A stretch of 64,000 nucleotides of DNA from the NCBI GenBank assembly GCA_001464425.1, contig LNEK01000019.1:47321-111320 (forward strand). The letters run 5' to 3'. The stretch is from Alphaproteobacteria bacterium Ga0077535 (GTDB lineage Bacteria > Pseudomonadota > Alphaproteobacteria > Caulobacterales > Aquidulcibacteraceae). Both the position numbers and the translations under genes were made by a program. The notes below the pieces were generated by a model that did no database searches, had not been told where the DNA came from, and worked only from the letters and a program-made list of their open reading frames with translations. Shown in pieces: positions 18,904-27,992 of this stretch (within the stretch, counting starts at the first letter, position 1; every line of letters begins with the position of its first letter).

Positions 18904-21198
18904 ATGGCGAAGAATCGACCACCAGCCCCCGAACCCCTAACCCGCGAGCGCGTACTTGAGGCGATCCGCAAATCTGGCGGCAAGGCGCAGAAGCGTGACA
19001 TCGCGCACGAACTCGGCATCACAGCGGATCAGAAGAAAGAATTGCGCGGCATCCTGCGCGAGTTGGAAGAATCCGGCGCGCTCGGCCGCACCGGGCGCAA
19101 ATCCTACGCCGACGCGCAAGCGCTCCCCGAATCCGGCGTGATGGACATTCTCGATCGCGACGGCGACGGCGAATTGCTCGCGCGCATGCGCGGCCCCGAA
19201 GGTTATTTCGGTCCCACGATCCGCCTCGCCCCCGGCGAAGCCCGGCGCATGAAGGGCGAAGCCGCCATCGGCATCGGTGACCGTGTACTCGCCCACATCG
19301 GCCGCGACGATGACGGCGAGTTCGTCGCCCGCGTCGTCAAGCGCCTCGGCCAAAGCGCGCACCGCATCCTCGGCGTCTATCGCACCAACAAGGATCCGCG
19401 CGCGAAGTTCGGCGGCGGCCGCGTCGAACCGGCAGACCGCAAAGCCCGTCACGACATCATCATCGAACAACAGCACGCTGGCGAAGCCAAGGACGGCGAT
19501 CTCGTCTTCGTCGAACTCGCGCCCGACCGTGGCCGCTCGCAAGGCCCCAAGCGCGGCCTCATCAAAGAGATCATCGGCCGCGAAAGCGATCCGCGCGCCG
19601 CCTCGATCCTGGCGATGCACACGCACGGCATCCGCGAAGGCTTCAGCGAGGACGAAGAAGCGCAAGCCAAGGCCGCGCAAAAGCCAACACTGAAGAACCG
19701 CACCGATCTCCGCGACGTGCCGCTGATCACCATCGACCCCGAAGACGCGCGCGATCACGATGACGCGGTTTATGCCTCCCCGGATACGGATGAGAAAAAT
19801 AAAGGCGGTTGGCGCGTCTGGGTCGCCATCGCCGACGTCTCGGCGTACGTGCAGCCGGGCTCGGCGCTCGATCGCGGCGCCTGGAAGCGCGGCAATTCCA
19901 CTTATTTCCCCGATCGCGTCGCGCCGATGCTGCCGGAATCACTCTCGGCTGATCTCTGCTCCCTGCGCGAACACGAAGAGCGCGCCTGCCTCGCCGTCGA
20001 AATGGTGTTCGACCGCGAAGGCCGCAAAATCCGGCACAAATTCGTTCGCGGCCTGATGCGCTCCGCCGCCAAGCTCTCCTACGAACAAGCCCAAGCCGCG
20101 ATCAACGGCGAGCCAGACGACAAAACCAAGCCGCTGCTAGAGCCGGTGCTCAAACCGCTCTGGGCCGCTTACGCCTGCGTCTGGGCCGGCCGCGAAAAGC
20201 GCCAGCCGCTCGACATCGACGCACCCGAACACAAGATCATTTTCGACAAAGGCAAGATCGTCGGCGTGAAGCGCCGCGAGCGCTTCGACGCGCACAAGCT
20301 GATCGAAGAATTCATGATCCAAGCCAATGTCTGCGCCGCTGAAACGTTGGAGCAGAAACAGCGCCCACAAATCTACCGCGTCCATGACCGGCCATCGGAT
20401 CAGAAGATAGCCTCGATCACGGACTTCCTGCCAACGGTCGGCATGAGCTGGGCAAAAGGCCAAACCGTCACCGCCGGCCGCTTCAACCGCATTCTGGATT
20501 TGGCGCAAACTTCGCCGAACAAAGACATCATCAACGAAGTCGTCCTCCGCACGCAGTCACAGGCCGTCTATAGCCCCGACAATATCGGCCACTTTGGCCT
20601 CAATCTCGCGCGCTATTCGCACTTCACCTCGCCGATCCGCCGCTACGCCGACGTCACCATCCACCGCGCCCTCATCCGCGCGCTCAAACTCGGCGACGAT
20701 GGCGCAACCGATAAGGACGAGCAGCGCTACGAGGAAACCGCCCAGCACATTTCCGAAACCGAGCGCACCTCGATGGCCGCCGAGCGCGACGCCACCTCGC
20801 GCTACATCGCCGCCTTCCTCGCCGACCGCGTGGGCGCGACGTTCGAAGGCCGCGTCACCGGCGTCACGCGCTTCGGGCTCTTCGTGCGCCTCGATGAAAC
20901 GCAGGCAGATGGACTCGTGCCAATCTCAACGCTCGGCAACGAACGCTGGAATCATGACGAAGCCGCGCACGCGCTCGTTGGCGAACAATCCGGCCTACGA
21001 TTCCCGCTCGGCATGCGCGTCGAAGTGCGCCTGGATGAAGCCACCCCCATCAGCGGCGGCCTAGTCTTCTCCGTCCTGAGCGACGCCGAACCACCGCAAG
21101 CCGGCTGGCGCAAGTCGCGCCCGAGCAAACAGGGCCCACGCGGCGGCCCGCACCGCGGCCGTGAGCGCGACAGCAAACGCGGAAAGAAGAGGCGCTGA
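18904..21198 (+). CDS. rnr: Ribonuclease R
   Basis: TIDPEDARDHDDAVYA, YFPDRVAPMLPESLSADLCSL, HFTSPIRRYADVTIHR, C-terminal S1 domain. Confidence 0.95.
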   Translation: MAKNRPPAPEPLTRERVLEAIRKSGGKAQKRDIAHELGITADQKKELRGILRELEESGALGRTGRKSYADAQALPESGVMDILDRDGDGELLARMRGPEGYFGPTIRLAPGEARRMKGEAAIGIGDRVLAHIGRDDDGEFVARVVKRLGQSAHRILGVYRTNKDPRAKFGGGRVEPADRKARHDIIIEQQHAGEAKDGDLVFVELAPDRGRSQGPKRGLIKEIIGRESDPRAASILAMHTHGIREGFSEDEEAQAKAAQKPTLKNRTDLRDVPLITIDPEDARDHDDAVYASPDTDEKNKGGWRVWVAIADVSAYVQPGSALDRGAWKRGNSTYFPDRVAPMLPESLSADLCSLREHEERACLAVEMVFDREGRKIRHKFVRGLMRSAAKLSYEQAQAAINGEPDDKTKPLLEPVLKPLWAAYACVWAGREKRQPLDIDAPEHKIIFDKGKIVGVKRRERFDAHKLIEEFMIQANVCAAETLEQKQRPQIYRVHDRPSDQKIASITDFLPTVGMSWAKGQTVTAGRFNRILDLAQTSPNKDIINEVVLRTQSQAVYSPDNIGHFGLNLARYSHFTSPIRRYADVTIHRALIRALKLGDDGATDKDEQRYEETAQHISETERTSMAAERDATSRYIAAFLADRVGATFEGRVTGVTRFGLFVRLDETQADGLVPISTLGNERWNHDEAAHALVGEQSGLRFPLGMRVEVRLDEATPISGGLVFSVLSDAEPPQAGWRKSRPSKQGPRGGPHRGRERDSKRGKKRR

Positions 21199-21623
21199 TG
21201 ATACGCTTCGCCCTCGTCTTGGTCGCCCTGCTCAGCGCAAGCTGCAACGAACCCGCGCCAGCGCCAGCAGCGCCGGAGCCAACGCCGATACCCGTCGCGG
21301 CCGATCGCGCGGGTGAAGCGCCCGCGCCGGAGAGTTTCGTGGACACAGACCCCTCACCACTCACGCGCGAGGAAATCCTCGGCATGTGGGGCCTGCGCGC
21401 TCAGTGCGGCCAGCCCACGATCTTCAGCGAAGATGGCACACTCACGGACTACACCGGCCAAACCGGGCAATGGTCATTGCAAGGCGACTCTCTAACGATC
21501 ACACGCGGCGGCCAAACACACACGAGCCAAATCAATCCGCTCAACTCCAACGCCTTCACATCCGGCCCACCGGAAGACGGCAGCGGACGCACAAGACTCT
21601 TCGTCATCTACCGGCGCTGCTGA
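21198..21623 (+). CDS. Hypothetical lipoprotein
   Basis: MIRFALVLVALLSASCNEP lipobox; start overlaps rnr stop. Confidence 0.6.
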   Translation: MIRFALVLVALLSASCNEPAPAPAAPEPTPIPVAADRAGEAPAPESFVDTDPSPLTREEILGMWGLRAQCGQPTIFSEDGTLTDYTGQTGQWSLQGDSLTITRGGQTHTSQINPLNSNAFTSGPPEDGSGRTRLFVIYRRC

Positions 21624-21648
21624 ACTCAGGCCTGCGATGCTGATGGCG

Positions 21649-22218
21649 TCACCGCGATGGTGCGCCGCTCGATCTGCTCTCCAACAGGACGTTGCGTCCG
21701 CAAGCCTTTGCGCCACGCCGCGCGGGCGACCTGCTTGCGCCAACTCTTAAATGTCGGCTCTTAAATGTCGGCGCAAAAGTCGGCTCTTCCTCCGGTGGCC
21801 GTGAAATATCGAGCGATACGACGCGCCAATCATAACCCGCCTCCAACAAGCCCTCTTGCCGAAGCCCGTTCTCGACAATCACAAGCAGCGGCAGCCGCAG
21901 AGAATACGCCATCGCCGCTTCGATTTGATTCCAGGGCGTCGCAGTTACGGCGTTGCGCACCACCGCCTCGCGGGGCGAGCCCCGCCGATCTTGACCGTCC
22001 GCGATGTGGAGCCGCTCGTACGCCAAGATGGCGGCGCCCGCGCAATGGCGCATGACTTTATCTACGAGCTTCAGCGGCTGGCCATGATCGAACACCGTTC
22101 GCCCGATCGTAAGCGGCCGCAGGCCCTGCGATTCAAAGTGCCGCTCGACGGCGCTGACGAACCGCTCCTGCGCGTCGGTGCTGACGCTGCCACAGCTTAG
22201 AAACACATTCGTCGCCAT
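21649..22218 (-). CDS. TIR/nucleoside 2-deoxyribosyltransferase-like protein with frameshifted C-terminus
   Basis: VFLSCGSVSTDAQERFVSAVERHFESQGLRPLTIGR...CAGAAILAYERL...WNQIEAAMAYSLRLPLLVIVENGLRQEGLLEAGYDW; exact 14-bp tandem duplication 21744-21771 within the 3' end. Confidence 0.45.
   Translation of the reverse strand: MATNVFLSCGSVSTDAQERFVSAVERHFESQGLRPLTIGRTVFDHGQPLKLVDKVMRHCAGAAILAYERLHIADGQDRRGSPREAVVRNAVTATPWNQIEAAMAYSLRLPLLVIVENGLRQEGLLEAGYDWRVVSLDISRPPEEEPTFAPTFKSRHLRVGASRSPARRGAKACGRNVLLESRSSGAPSR
21744..21771. repeat. Exact 14-bp tandem duplication (CTCTTAAATGTCGG x2)
   Basis: Read directly: caactcttaaatgtcggctcttaaatgtcggcgc. Confidence 0.95.
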
Positions 22219-22331
22219 ACCCGCCTCCTACCGCCGGTAGAGTGCGTCAGCACCCGGCGCCACAAAAGACGTTTGGATACAGCTAGCGCTGCCGCCGAGC
22301 CTCGGTCATTGTCCCAACGGGGGAGATATCT

Positions 22332-23624
22332 ATGCAGGACAAACCGCTCGGCTTTTGGTCCTGCTGGTCGCTGACCGTCGGCTGTATGATCGGCTCTGGC
22401 GTGTTCATGCTGCCCGCTTTGCTCGCGCCCTACGGCTTGCTCAGTTTCGGCGGCTGGATCATCGCCGGCGCCGGCTCCATCGCGCTCGCACTTGTCTTCG
22501 GGCGCCTGGCGGGACGCACGCGCCGTGATGGCGGCCCATATGCATACGCGCGCGAAGCCTTCGGCGATCTCACCGGATTTCTGATGGCGTGGGCCTATTG
22601 GCTCTCGTTCCTGATGGGCGTGCCGGTCGTCGCCATCGCGTTCGTCGGTTATCTCGGCGTCTTCATCCCCGCGCTGAATGCAAGCGCTGTCGCACAAGCC
22701 TCCACCGCGCTCGCTGTCATCGGCGTGTTCACGCTGATCAACATCCGCGGCCTGAAGGAAATGGGCTTCACCCAAATCGCACTCACGGTGCTGAAGATTG
22801 TACCGCTGCTCGCCATTGTCGGTTTGGCATTCGCTGTGGGCGCGCCGGAGAATCTCCCCGCCTTCAATCCATCAGGGCAATCGGTCATCGCCGCGCTCGC
22901 CGCCTGCGCGCTAATCACGCTCTGGCCGTTCACGGGATTCGAAGTCGTGACGCTGCCAGCGGGCAACGTACAAGACTGCGAACGCACCATCCCGCGCGCG
23001 CTGATCACCGGCATGGTGGCCGTCGTCGCGATCTACCTCTCCGCCACAGCCGCCGTCATGCTGCTCGTGCCCGCGGCTCAACTCGCCCAATCCACCGCGC
23101 CGTTCGCCGACGCCGCCCGCGCCTTTGGTCCGTGGGGGCCGCATTTCATCGCAGTAGGCGCGCTGCTCTCCACGGCCGGCGCGCTCAACGGCCTCATCTT
23201 CAGCACTGGCCAAATGCCCATGGCCGTCGCCATCGATAAGCTCGCGCCAAGTTGGCTCGCCTCGACCAACAAAGGCGGCGCGCCGCATCTGGCGCTCCTG
23301 CTGTCTTCGACGCTCGCCGGGCTCTTGCTCATCGCGAATTACACGCGCGGATTCATCGGCGCCTTTACGTTCCTGCTGATGATGGCGACGGCGCTCGGCC
23401 TCATCTATTACGTGGTCGTCTCAGTCGCTGAACTTCGCCATTCGTGGCGCAACGCCAGGCGTTGGGCGGCAATCGCCGCGGTTGCGATCGTGTATTCGCT
23501 CTTTGCCGCGTTCGGCTCCGGCCTCGAAGTTTTGTTCTGGGGCGTCGTGCTGATGCTGGCGGGCGTGCCGCTCTATTACCTCTTCCGCCCGAAACTCAAC
23601 GCCGCGATTACTCGCCCTTCTTAA
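22332..23624 (+). CDS. APC family amino acid permease
   Basis: WSLTVGCMIGSGVFMLPALLAPYG...GGPYAYAREAFGDLTGFLMAWAYWLS; 12 TM pattern. Confidence 0.88.
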   Translation: MQDKPLGFWSCWSLTVGCMIGSGVFMLPALLAPYGLLSFGGWIIAGAGSIALALVFGRLAGRTRRDGGPYAYAREAFGDLTGFLMAWAYWLSFLMGVPVVAIAFVGYLGVFIPALNASAVAQASTALAVIGVFTLINIRGLKEMGFTQIALTVLKIVPLLAIVGLAFAVGAPENLPAFNPSGQSVIAALAACALITLWPFTGFEVVTLPAGNVQDCERTIPRALITGMVAVVAIYLSATAAVMLLVPAAQLAQSTAPFADAARAFGPWGPHFIAVGALLSTAGALNGLIFSTGQMPMAVAIDKLAPSWLASTNKGGAPHLALLLSSTLAGLLLIANYTRGFIGAFTFLLMMATALGLIYYVVVSVAELRHSWRNARRWAAIAAVAIVYSLFAAFGSGLEVLFWGVVLMLAGVPLYYLFRPKLNAAITRPS

Positions 23625-24765
23625 ACGGCGTATGCTCCATCAAGAGCTCCGCCTCATCCGTCACTGCCGGCGTCTCCGCATCGAGATAACGTTGCACCGC
23701 TGTGCGCAGGCCCGGATGCGCGATCCAGTGCGCGCTGTAGGTTGGCGCCGGCACATAGCCGCGCGCGAGCTTGTGCTCACCTTGCGCGCCCGCTTCGACG
23801 CGCGGCAGACCAAGCTCGATCGCAAGTTCGATCGCCTGATAATAGCAAAGCTCGAAGTGCAAAAACGGGACATCGGCCACGCGCCCCCAATAGCGCCCAT
23901 AGAGCGCCTCGCCGCCCACCAGGTTCAGCGCCGAAGCAATCGGCGTTCCATCTGCTGCCGCCACGAACAGCACGCACTGATCAGCCATCCGCTCGCCGAG
24001 CAACGCGAAGAACGCGCGATTGAGATAAGGCGAGCCCCATTTGCGCGAACCCGTATCCATGTAGCAGCGGAAGAAGAAATCCCAATCGTCTTCAGCGATT
24101 TCGGCGCCGCGCAGACGCCGGATCGTCAGCCCCTCGCACGCACGCGCGCGTTCCCGACGAATCGTCTTCCGCTTTTGCGACGACAGGTCAGCGAGAAAAT
24201 CCTCGAACGAGGCGTAGCCGCGGTTGAACCAATGATACTGCAGGCCAACCCGCGTCATGTAGCCAAGCGTCTTCAGCCGCGCCGCCGCTTCTGCAGTGGC
24301 GAATGTTGCGTGCACCGATGAGGCGCCAGCGCGCTGGGCCAATCCAACAGCGCCTTGCGCCAACGCCAACTCCACCGCCGGGTCGCGCGCAAAAATCCGC
24401 CGGCCGGGCACCGGCGTAAACGGCACAGCGCATTGGAGCTTTGGGTAATAGCGCTCGCCAGCGCGCTGCAGCGCATCGGCCCAGCCGTGATCGAACACGT
24501 ACTCGCCGTACGAATGATCCTTCGCGTAGAGCAACATCGCGCCAACGGCCGCGCCCGACGCATCGCGTGCTACCAAATGCGCTGGCTGCCACCCGCGCGC
24601 GGCGCTAGCGCATCCGCTCTCTTCGAGAGCCTGCAAAAAATCCCAAGAGAGAAACGGATCGTAGGGCGCGCCTGCAGGGTTCGCGAGCCCATCCCAGACG
24701 GCGCGGTCGATGTTGGCGAGATCGCCAACCACCGTAATGTTCAGCGCGTCGGTTCCGTCCATCAC
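23608..24765 (-). CDS. GNAT/FemAB-like family (COG3146-type) protein
   Basis: DPFLSWDFLQALEESGCASAARGWQPAHLVARD...HGWADALQRAGERYYPKLQCAVPFTPVPGRR...GEHKLARGYVPAPTYSAHWI. Confidence 0.85.
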   Translation of the reverse strand: MMDGTDALNITVVGDLANIDRAVWDGLANPAGAPYDPFLSWDFLQALEESGCASAARGWQPAHLVARDASGAAVGAMLLYAKDHSYGEYVFDHGWADALQRAGERYYPKLQCAVPFTPVPGRRIFARDPAVELALAQGAVGLAQRAGASSVHATFATAEAAARLKTLGYMTRVGLQYHWFNRGYASFEDFLADLSSQKRKTIRRERARACEGLTIRRLRGAEIAEDDWDFFFRCYMDTGSRKWGSPYLNRAFFALLGERMADQCVLFVAAADGTPIASALNLVGGEALYGRYWGRVADVPFLHFELCYYQAIELAIELGLPRVEAGAQGEHKLARGYVPAPTYSAHWIAHPGLRTAVQRYLDAETPAVTDEAELLMEHTPFKKGE

Positions 24766-24807
24766 GCTAATCTAGGCGCGCCGAGGCGGCAAAACCAAGC
24801 CCGCGCG

Positions 24808-25269
24808 TCAGGCGATTTCAAACAGCCCGTCGACTTCCACAGCAAAGTCCATCGGCAGATTGGCCATGCCGACAGCCGAACGCGCGTGCTTGCCCGTGTC
24901 GCCGAGAACTTGGACCATCAGGTCAGAACAGCCATTCATCACCTGCGGGATCGGGCTAAACTCTGGCGTCACGTTCACAAAGCCATTGAGCTTCACCACA
25001 CGTTTCACGCGATCCAGATCGCCGCCGCACGCGGCCTTCACTTGCGCGAGGAGGTTGAGCCCGCACAGCCGCGCTGCGGCCTGGCCTTCCTCGACTTCGA
25101 TATCAGCGCCGAGCTTGCCCTTGATGCCGCCCGACGCATCGACCGAAACCTGCCCCGACACGTGCACCAGATTGCCGACGATCACGAACGGCACATACGA
25201 CGCCACCGGCGCCGGCGGTGTCGGCAGCGTGATCCCCAATTCCTCCAAACGCGCTTCGATCCGGCTCAT
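24808..25269 (-). CDS. RidA family protein
   Basis: LVHVSGQVSVDASGGIKGKLGADIEVEEGQAAARLCGLNLLAQVKAACG. Confidence 0.88.
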   Translation of the reverse strand: MSRIEARLEELGITLPTPPAPVASYVPFVIVGNLVHVSGQVSVDASGGIKGKLGADIEVEEGQAAARLCGLNLLAQVKAACGGDLDRVKRVVKLNGFVNVTPEFSPIPQVMNGCSDLMVQVLGDTGKHARSAVGMANLPMDFAVEVDGLFEIA

Positions 25270-25310
25270 GGCGTGCTCCCTCGATTGGGGCCTTCCTAGC
25301 GCCTGCGCTG

Positions 25311-26579
25311 CTATTCGTCATCCTCTTCATGGGAGGCTTTGAGCCCACGGCCCGTCTGCACCGCGTCCTTACCAAACCTGCCCCGCGCCTTCGCGATCGC
25401 CGCTTCCGCCGCCGCGCGCTTGGGGGTCTGCGTATCCAGCATGTCGCCTTTATCGGCTGCCGCCGCATCACTGAAATCGGAGAGACCGACGCCGATCAGT
25501 CGATACTTTGTCTTGGCGTCCGCATCACCCGCCAACAACTCTCGCGCGGCGGCAAAAATGCGCGACGCCAGCAATGTCGGTTCTGGCAATTGCCGCCGCC
25601 GCGTGATGATCTTGAAGCGCGTGTCTTTCAGCTTGAGCGTCAGCGTCAGCCCCGCCGTATCACTGGCGCGGCAGCGGGTGGCGACCTTCTCGCACAGCGG
25701 CCAAAGTATATCCTCGAGCGCTTCAATATCGGAGATATCCTCGAAGAACGTCGTCTCCGACGAAATGCTCTTCCTCTCGCCATGAGGATCGACCTTGCGC
25801 GGATCGTCCGCCATCGAGAGCGCGAAGAGATGCGCGCCCCAATCGCCATAGAGCGCTCGCATGCGCTGCGGCCCAACCGTACGGATATCGCCGATCGTCT
25901 TTAGCCCATTGCGCTCCAGCCCCGCCGCGCCGGCCGGCCCCACACCCGGTAGCGTGCCGACGCTCCGCGTTTCCAGAAACGCCAGCGCCTCGCCGCGCCC
26001 GATGACCGAAAAGCCTCGCGGCTTATCCAGATCGCTCGCGGTTTTGGCCAAGAATTTGTTGAACGACAGCCCGATCGAAACGGTGAGCTGGCGCTCCTCC
26101 CAAATCTTGTTTTGCAGCTTGATCAAGGATTGTGCCGGCAGGCCGCCATGCAGCGCCTCGGTGCCGCTCAAATCCATGAACGCTTCGTCGATCGACAGCG
26201 GCTGCACTTGCGGCGTCAGGTCCTCCATCATCCGCCGGATGATGCGGCCCTCTTCGACGTACTTGCGCATCTCGCCATGCACGACCTTCGCCTGCGGGCA
26301 AAGCTTCAGCGCCTTGAACATCGGCATGGCGCTGCGCACCCCATACGCACGCGCCACGTAACAGCACGTTGACACGACGCCGCGCTTGCCGCCGCCCACA
26401 ATTACCGGATGCGGCTGCAGACTTGGATCATCACGCTTCTCGATCGAAGCGTAGAACGCATCGCAATCGAGGTGCGCGATAGAAAGCGATGCTAATTCCG
26501 CATGCTCCAGCGGCTGATCCTCGCCGCAGACGCAGCGAATCCCCTCGATCACCCGCGCGCAAGCACGGCAGACAATCAC
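25311..26579 (-). CDS. dinB: DNA polymerase IV
   Basis: HLDCDAFYASIEKRDDPSLQPHPVIVGG, SIDEAFMDLSG, LPGVGPAGAAGLERNGLKTIGD; GTG start overlapping the ROK stop (GTGA); N-terminal CRAC...CVCG. Confidence 0.93.
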   Translation of the reverse strand: MIVCRACARVIEGIRCVCGEDQPLEHAELASLSIAHLDCDAFYASIEKRDDPSLQPHPVIVGGGKRGVVSTCCYVARAYGVRSAMPMFKALKLCPQAKVVHGEMRKYVEEGRIIRRMMEDLTPQVQPLSIDEAFMDLSGTEALHGGLPAQSLIKLQNKIWEERQLTVSIGLSFNKFLAKTASDLDKPRGFSVIGRGEALAFLETRSVGTLPGVGPAGAAGLERNGLKTIGDIRTVGPQRMRALYGDWGAHLFALSMADDPRKVDPHGERKSISSETTFFEDISDIEALEDILWPLCEKVATRCRASDTAGLTLTLKLKDTRFKIITRRRQLPEPTLLASRIFAAARELLAGDADAKTKYRLIGVGLSDFSDAAAADKGDMLDTQTPKRAAAEAAIAKARGRFGKDAVQTGRGLKASHEEDDE

Positions 26580-27478
26580 TTCATGTACCCCGACGCTCCG
26601 CCATCCGCCTCGAACAGCCAAGCCGCGCCGCGCACGCCGGAGGAGTCGCCGTGCTTGTTCTTCACCAGCTCCGTGCGCACCACATCCGAGAACACGTACG
26701 CCAGCAATTTGCCGCGCACGCTCGGATACAAGCTCTCGATATTCGAAACCCCGCCGCCGAACACGATCACATCCGGATCGAGAATATCCATCACCACCGC
26801 GAGCCCGCGCGCGATCCGGTCCGCCAGGTGATCCAGCAGAACGCGCGCTTTCGCATCGCCAGCGCGCGCCGCTTCGTCCGCCTCCGCCGCGCTCATCCCC
26901 GCCCAAGCCTTGAAACCCGAACCTGAAATCCATTGCTCCATGCAGCCATAGCGTCCGCACCAATGCCGCTCTGTCGTTTCATCGGCGCGCGCCCAAGGCA
27001 GCGGCGTGTGCCCCCACTCGCCGCCAATGCCGTTCACGCCTTCGATCACCTTGCGCTCGACAACAACGCCGCCGCCACAACCGGTGCCGATGATCACGCC
27101 AAACACCACGCGCCCATGCGCCGCCGCGCCATCGACCGCTTCCGACAGCGCAAAGCAATTCGCGTCATTCTCCAACCGCACCGGCCGCGCCAATGCTTCC
27201 TTCAGATCCACCAAAAACGGCTTGCCGTTGAGCCACGTGGAGTTCGCATTCCGCATCAGCCCGGTAGCCGGCGACAGCGAACCTGGCACGGCGAATCCCA
27301 CCGTCGCGGCGCGGGCGCCCGTTTCCTGTTCGATTCGCGCCACCAAATCCGCCACCGCGCGCACCGCGCCCTGGTAATCCCCAGGATTGGGGACGCGCTG
27401 GCGCGCCAAGATTTCTCCCTTGGAATCAAGCAGCGCCGCCTCGATTTTGGTGCCGCCGAAATCCACGCCAAGGCGCAT
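26576..27478 (-). CDS. ROK family sugar kinase
   Basis: MRLGVDFGGTKIEAALLDSKGEI, GTGCGGGVVVERKVIEGVNGIGGEWGHTPLP, CGRYGCMEQWISGSG. Confidence 0.9.
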   Translation of the reverse strand: MRLGVDFGGTKIEAALLDSKGEILARQRVPNPGDYQGAVRAVADLVARIEQETGARAATVGFAVPGSLSPATGLMRNANSTWLNGKPFLVDLKEALARPVRLENDANCFALSEAVDGAAAHGRVVFGVIIGTGCGGGVVVERKVIEGVNGIGGEWGHTPLPWARADETTERHWCGRYGCMEQWISGSGFKAWAGMSAAEADEAARAGDAKARVLLDHLADRIARGLAVVMDILDPDVIVFGGGVSNIESLYPSVRGKLLAYVFSDVVRTELVKNKHGDSSGVRGAAWLFEADGGASGYMK

Positions 27479-27489
27479 GCTCTTATTCC

Positions 27490-27505
27490 TTAAGCTCTTC
27501 TTAAC
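27490..27505 (+). promoter_or_regulatory. CtrA box upstream of divK (TTAA-N7-TTAAC)
   Basis: TTAA GCTCTTC TTAAC read directly in the ROK/divK intergenic region. Confidence 0.75.
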
Positions 27506-27616
27506 GGAGGTGGCGAGATTGCTGGTGTTGCGATGGGTTGTTAAGCCCTCCGCGCTATAAGGGCCAACAATACGCGCCCGAATGGTCGCGAGGGGGCCGC
27601 GAGAGCGAAGCGGGTT

Positions 27617-27982
27617 ATGGCCAAAACGGTTCTCATCGTCGAAGACAGCGAACTCAATATGAGGCTGTTCAACGACCTCTTGGAAGCCTTTGGCTACCGC
27701 ACGGTGAAAACCCGCGACGGCCGCCAGGCTCTGCCGCTCGCGCGCGAACACAAGCCCGATCTCATCGTCATGGACATCCAGCTGCCGGAAATCTCTGGTC
27801 TGGAGATCACCGATCGTCTGAAGAAGGACGAGACGCTGAAGCACATTCCGGTCGTCGCCGTTACCGCCTTCGCCATGCGCGGCGATGAGCAGAAGATCAT
27901 GGCCGCCGGCTGCGATGCGTATCTGTCCAAGCCGATCTCGGTAACGACGTTCCTGGAAACCATCCGCAAGTTCATCGGATGA
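27617..27982 (+). CDS. divK: Single-domain response regulator DivK
   Basis: [23 protein letters not shown]...[23 protein letters not shown]...[26 protein letters not shown]; followed by pleD. Confidence 0.92.
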   Translation: MAKTVLIVEDSELNMRLFNDLLEAFGYRTVKTRDGRQALPLAREHKPDLIVMDIQLPEISGLEITDRLKKDETLKHIPVVAVTAFAMRGDEQKIMAAGCDAYLSKPISVTTFLETIRKFIG

Positions 27983-27992
27983 GGATCGTCGC

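Noticed and set aside
26580-26963. Upstream extension of the dinB ORF
   Set aside because: It overlaps the ROK kinase coding sequence; the GTG at 26579 with GTGA coupling is the better start.
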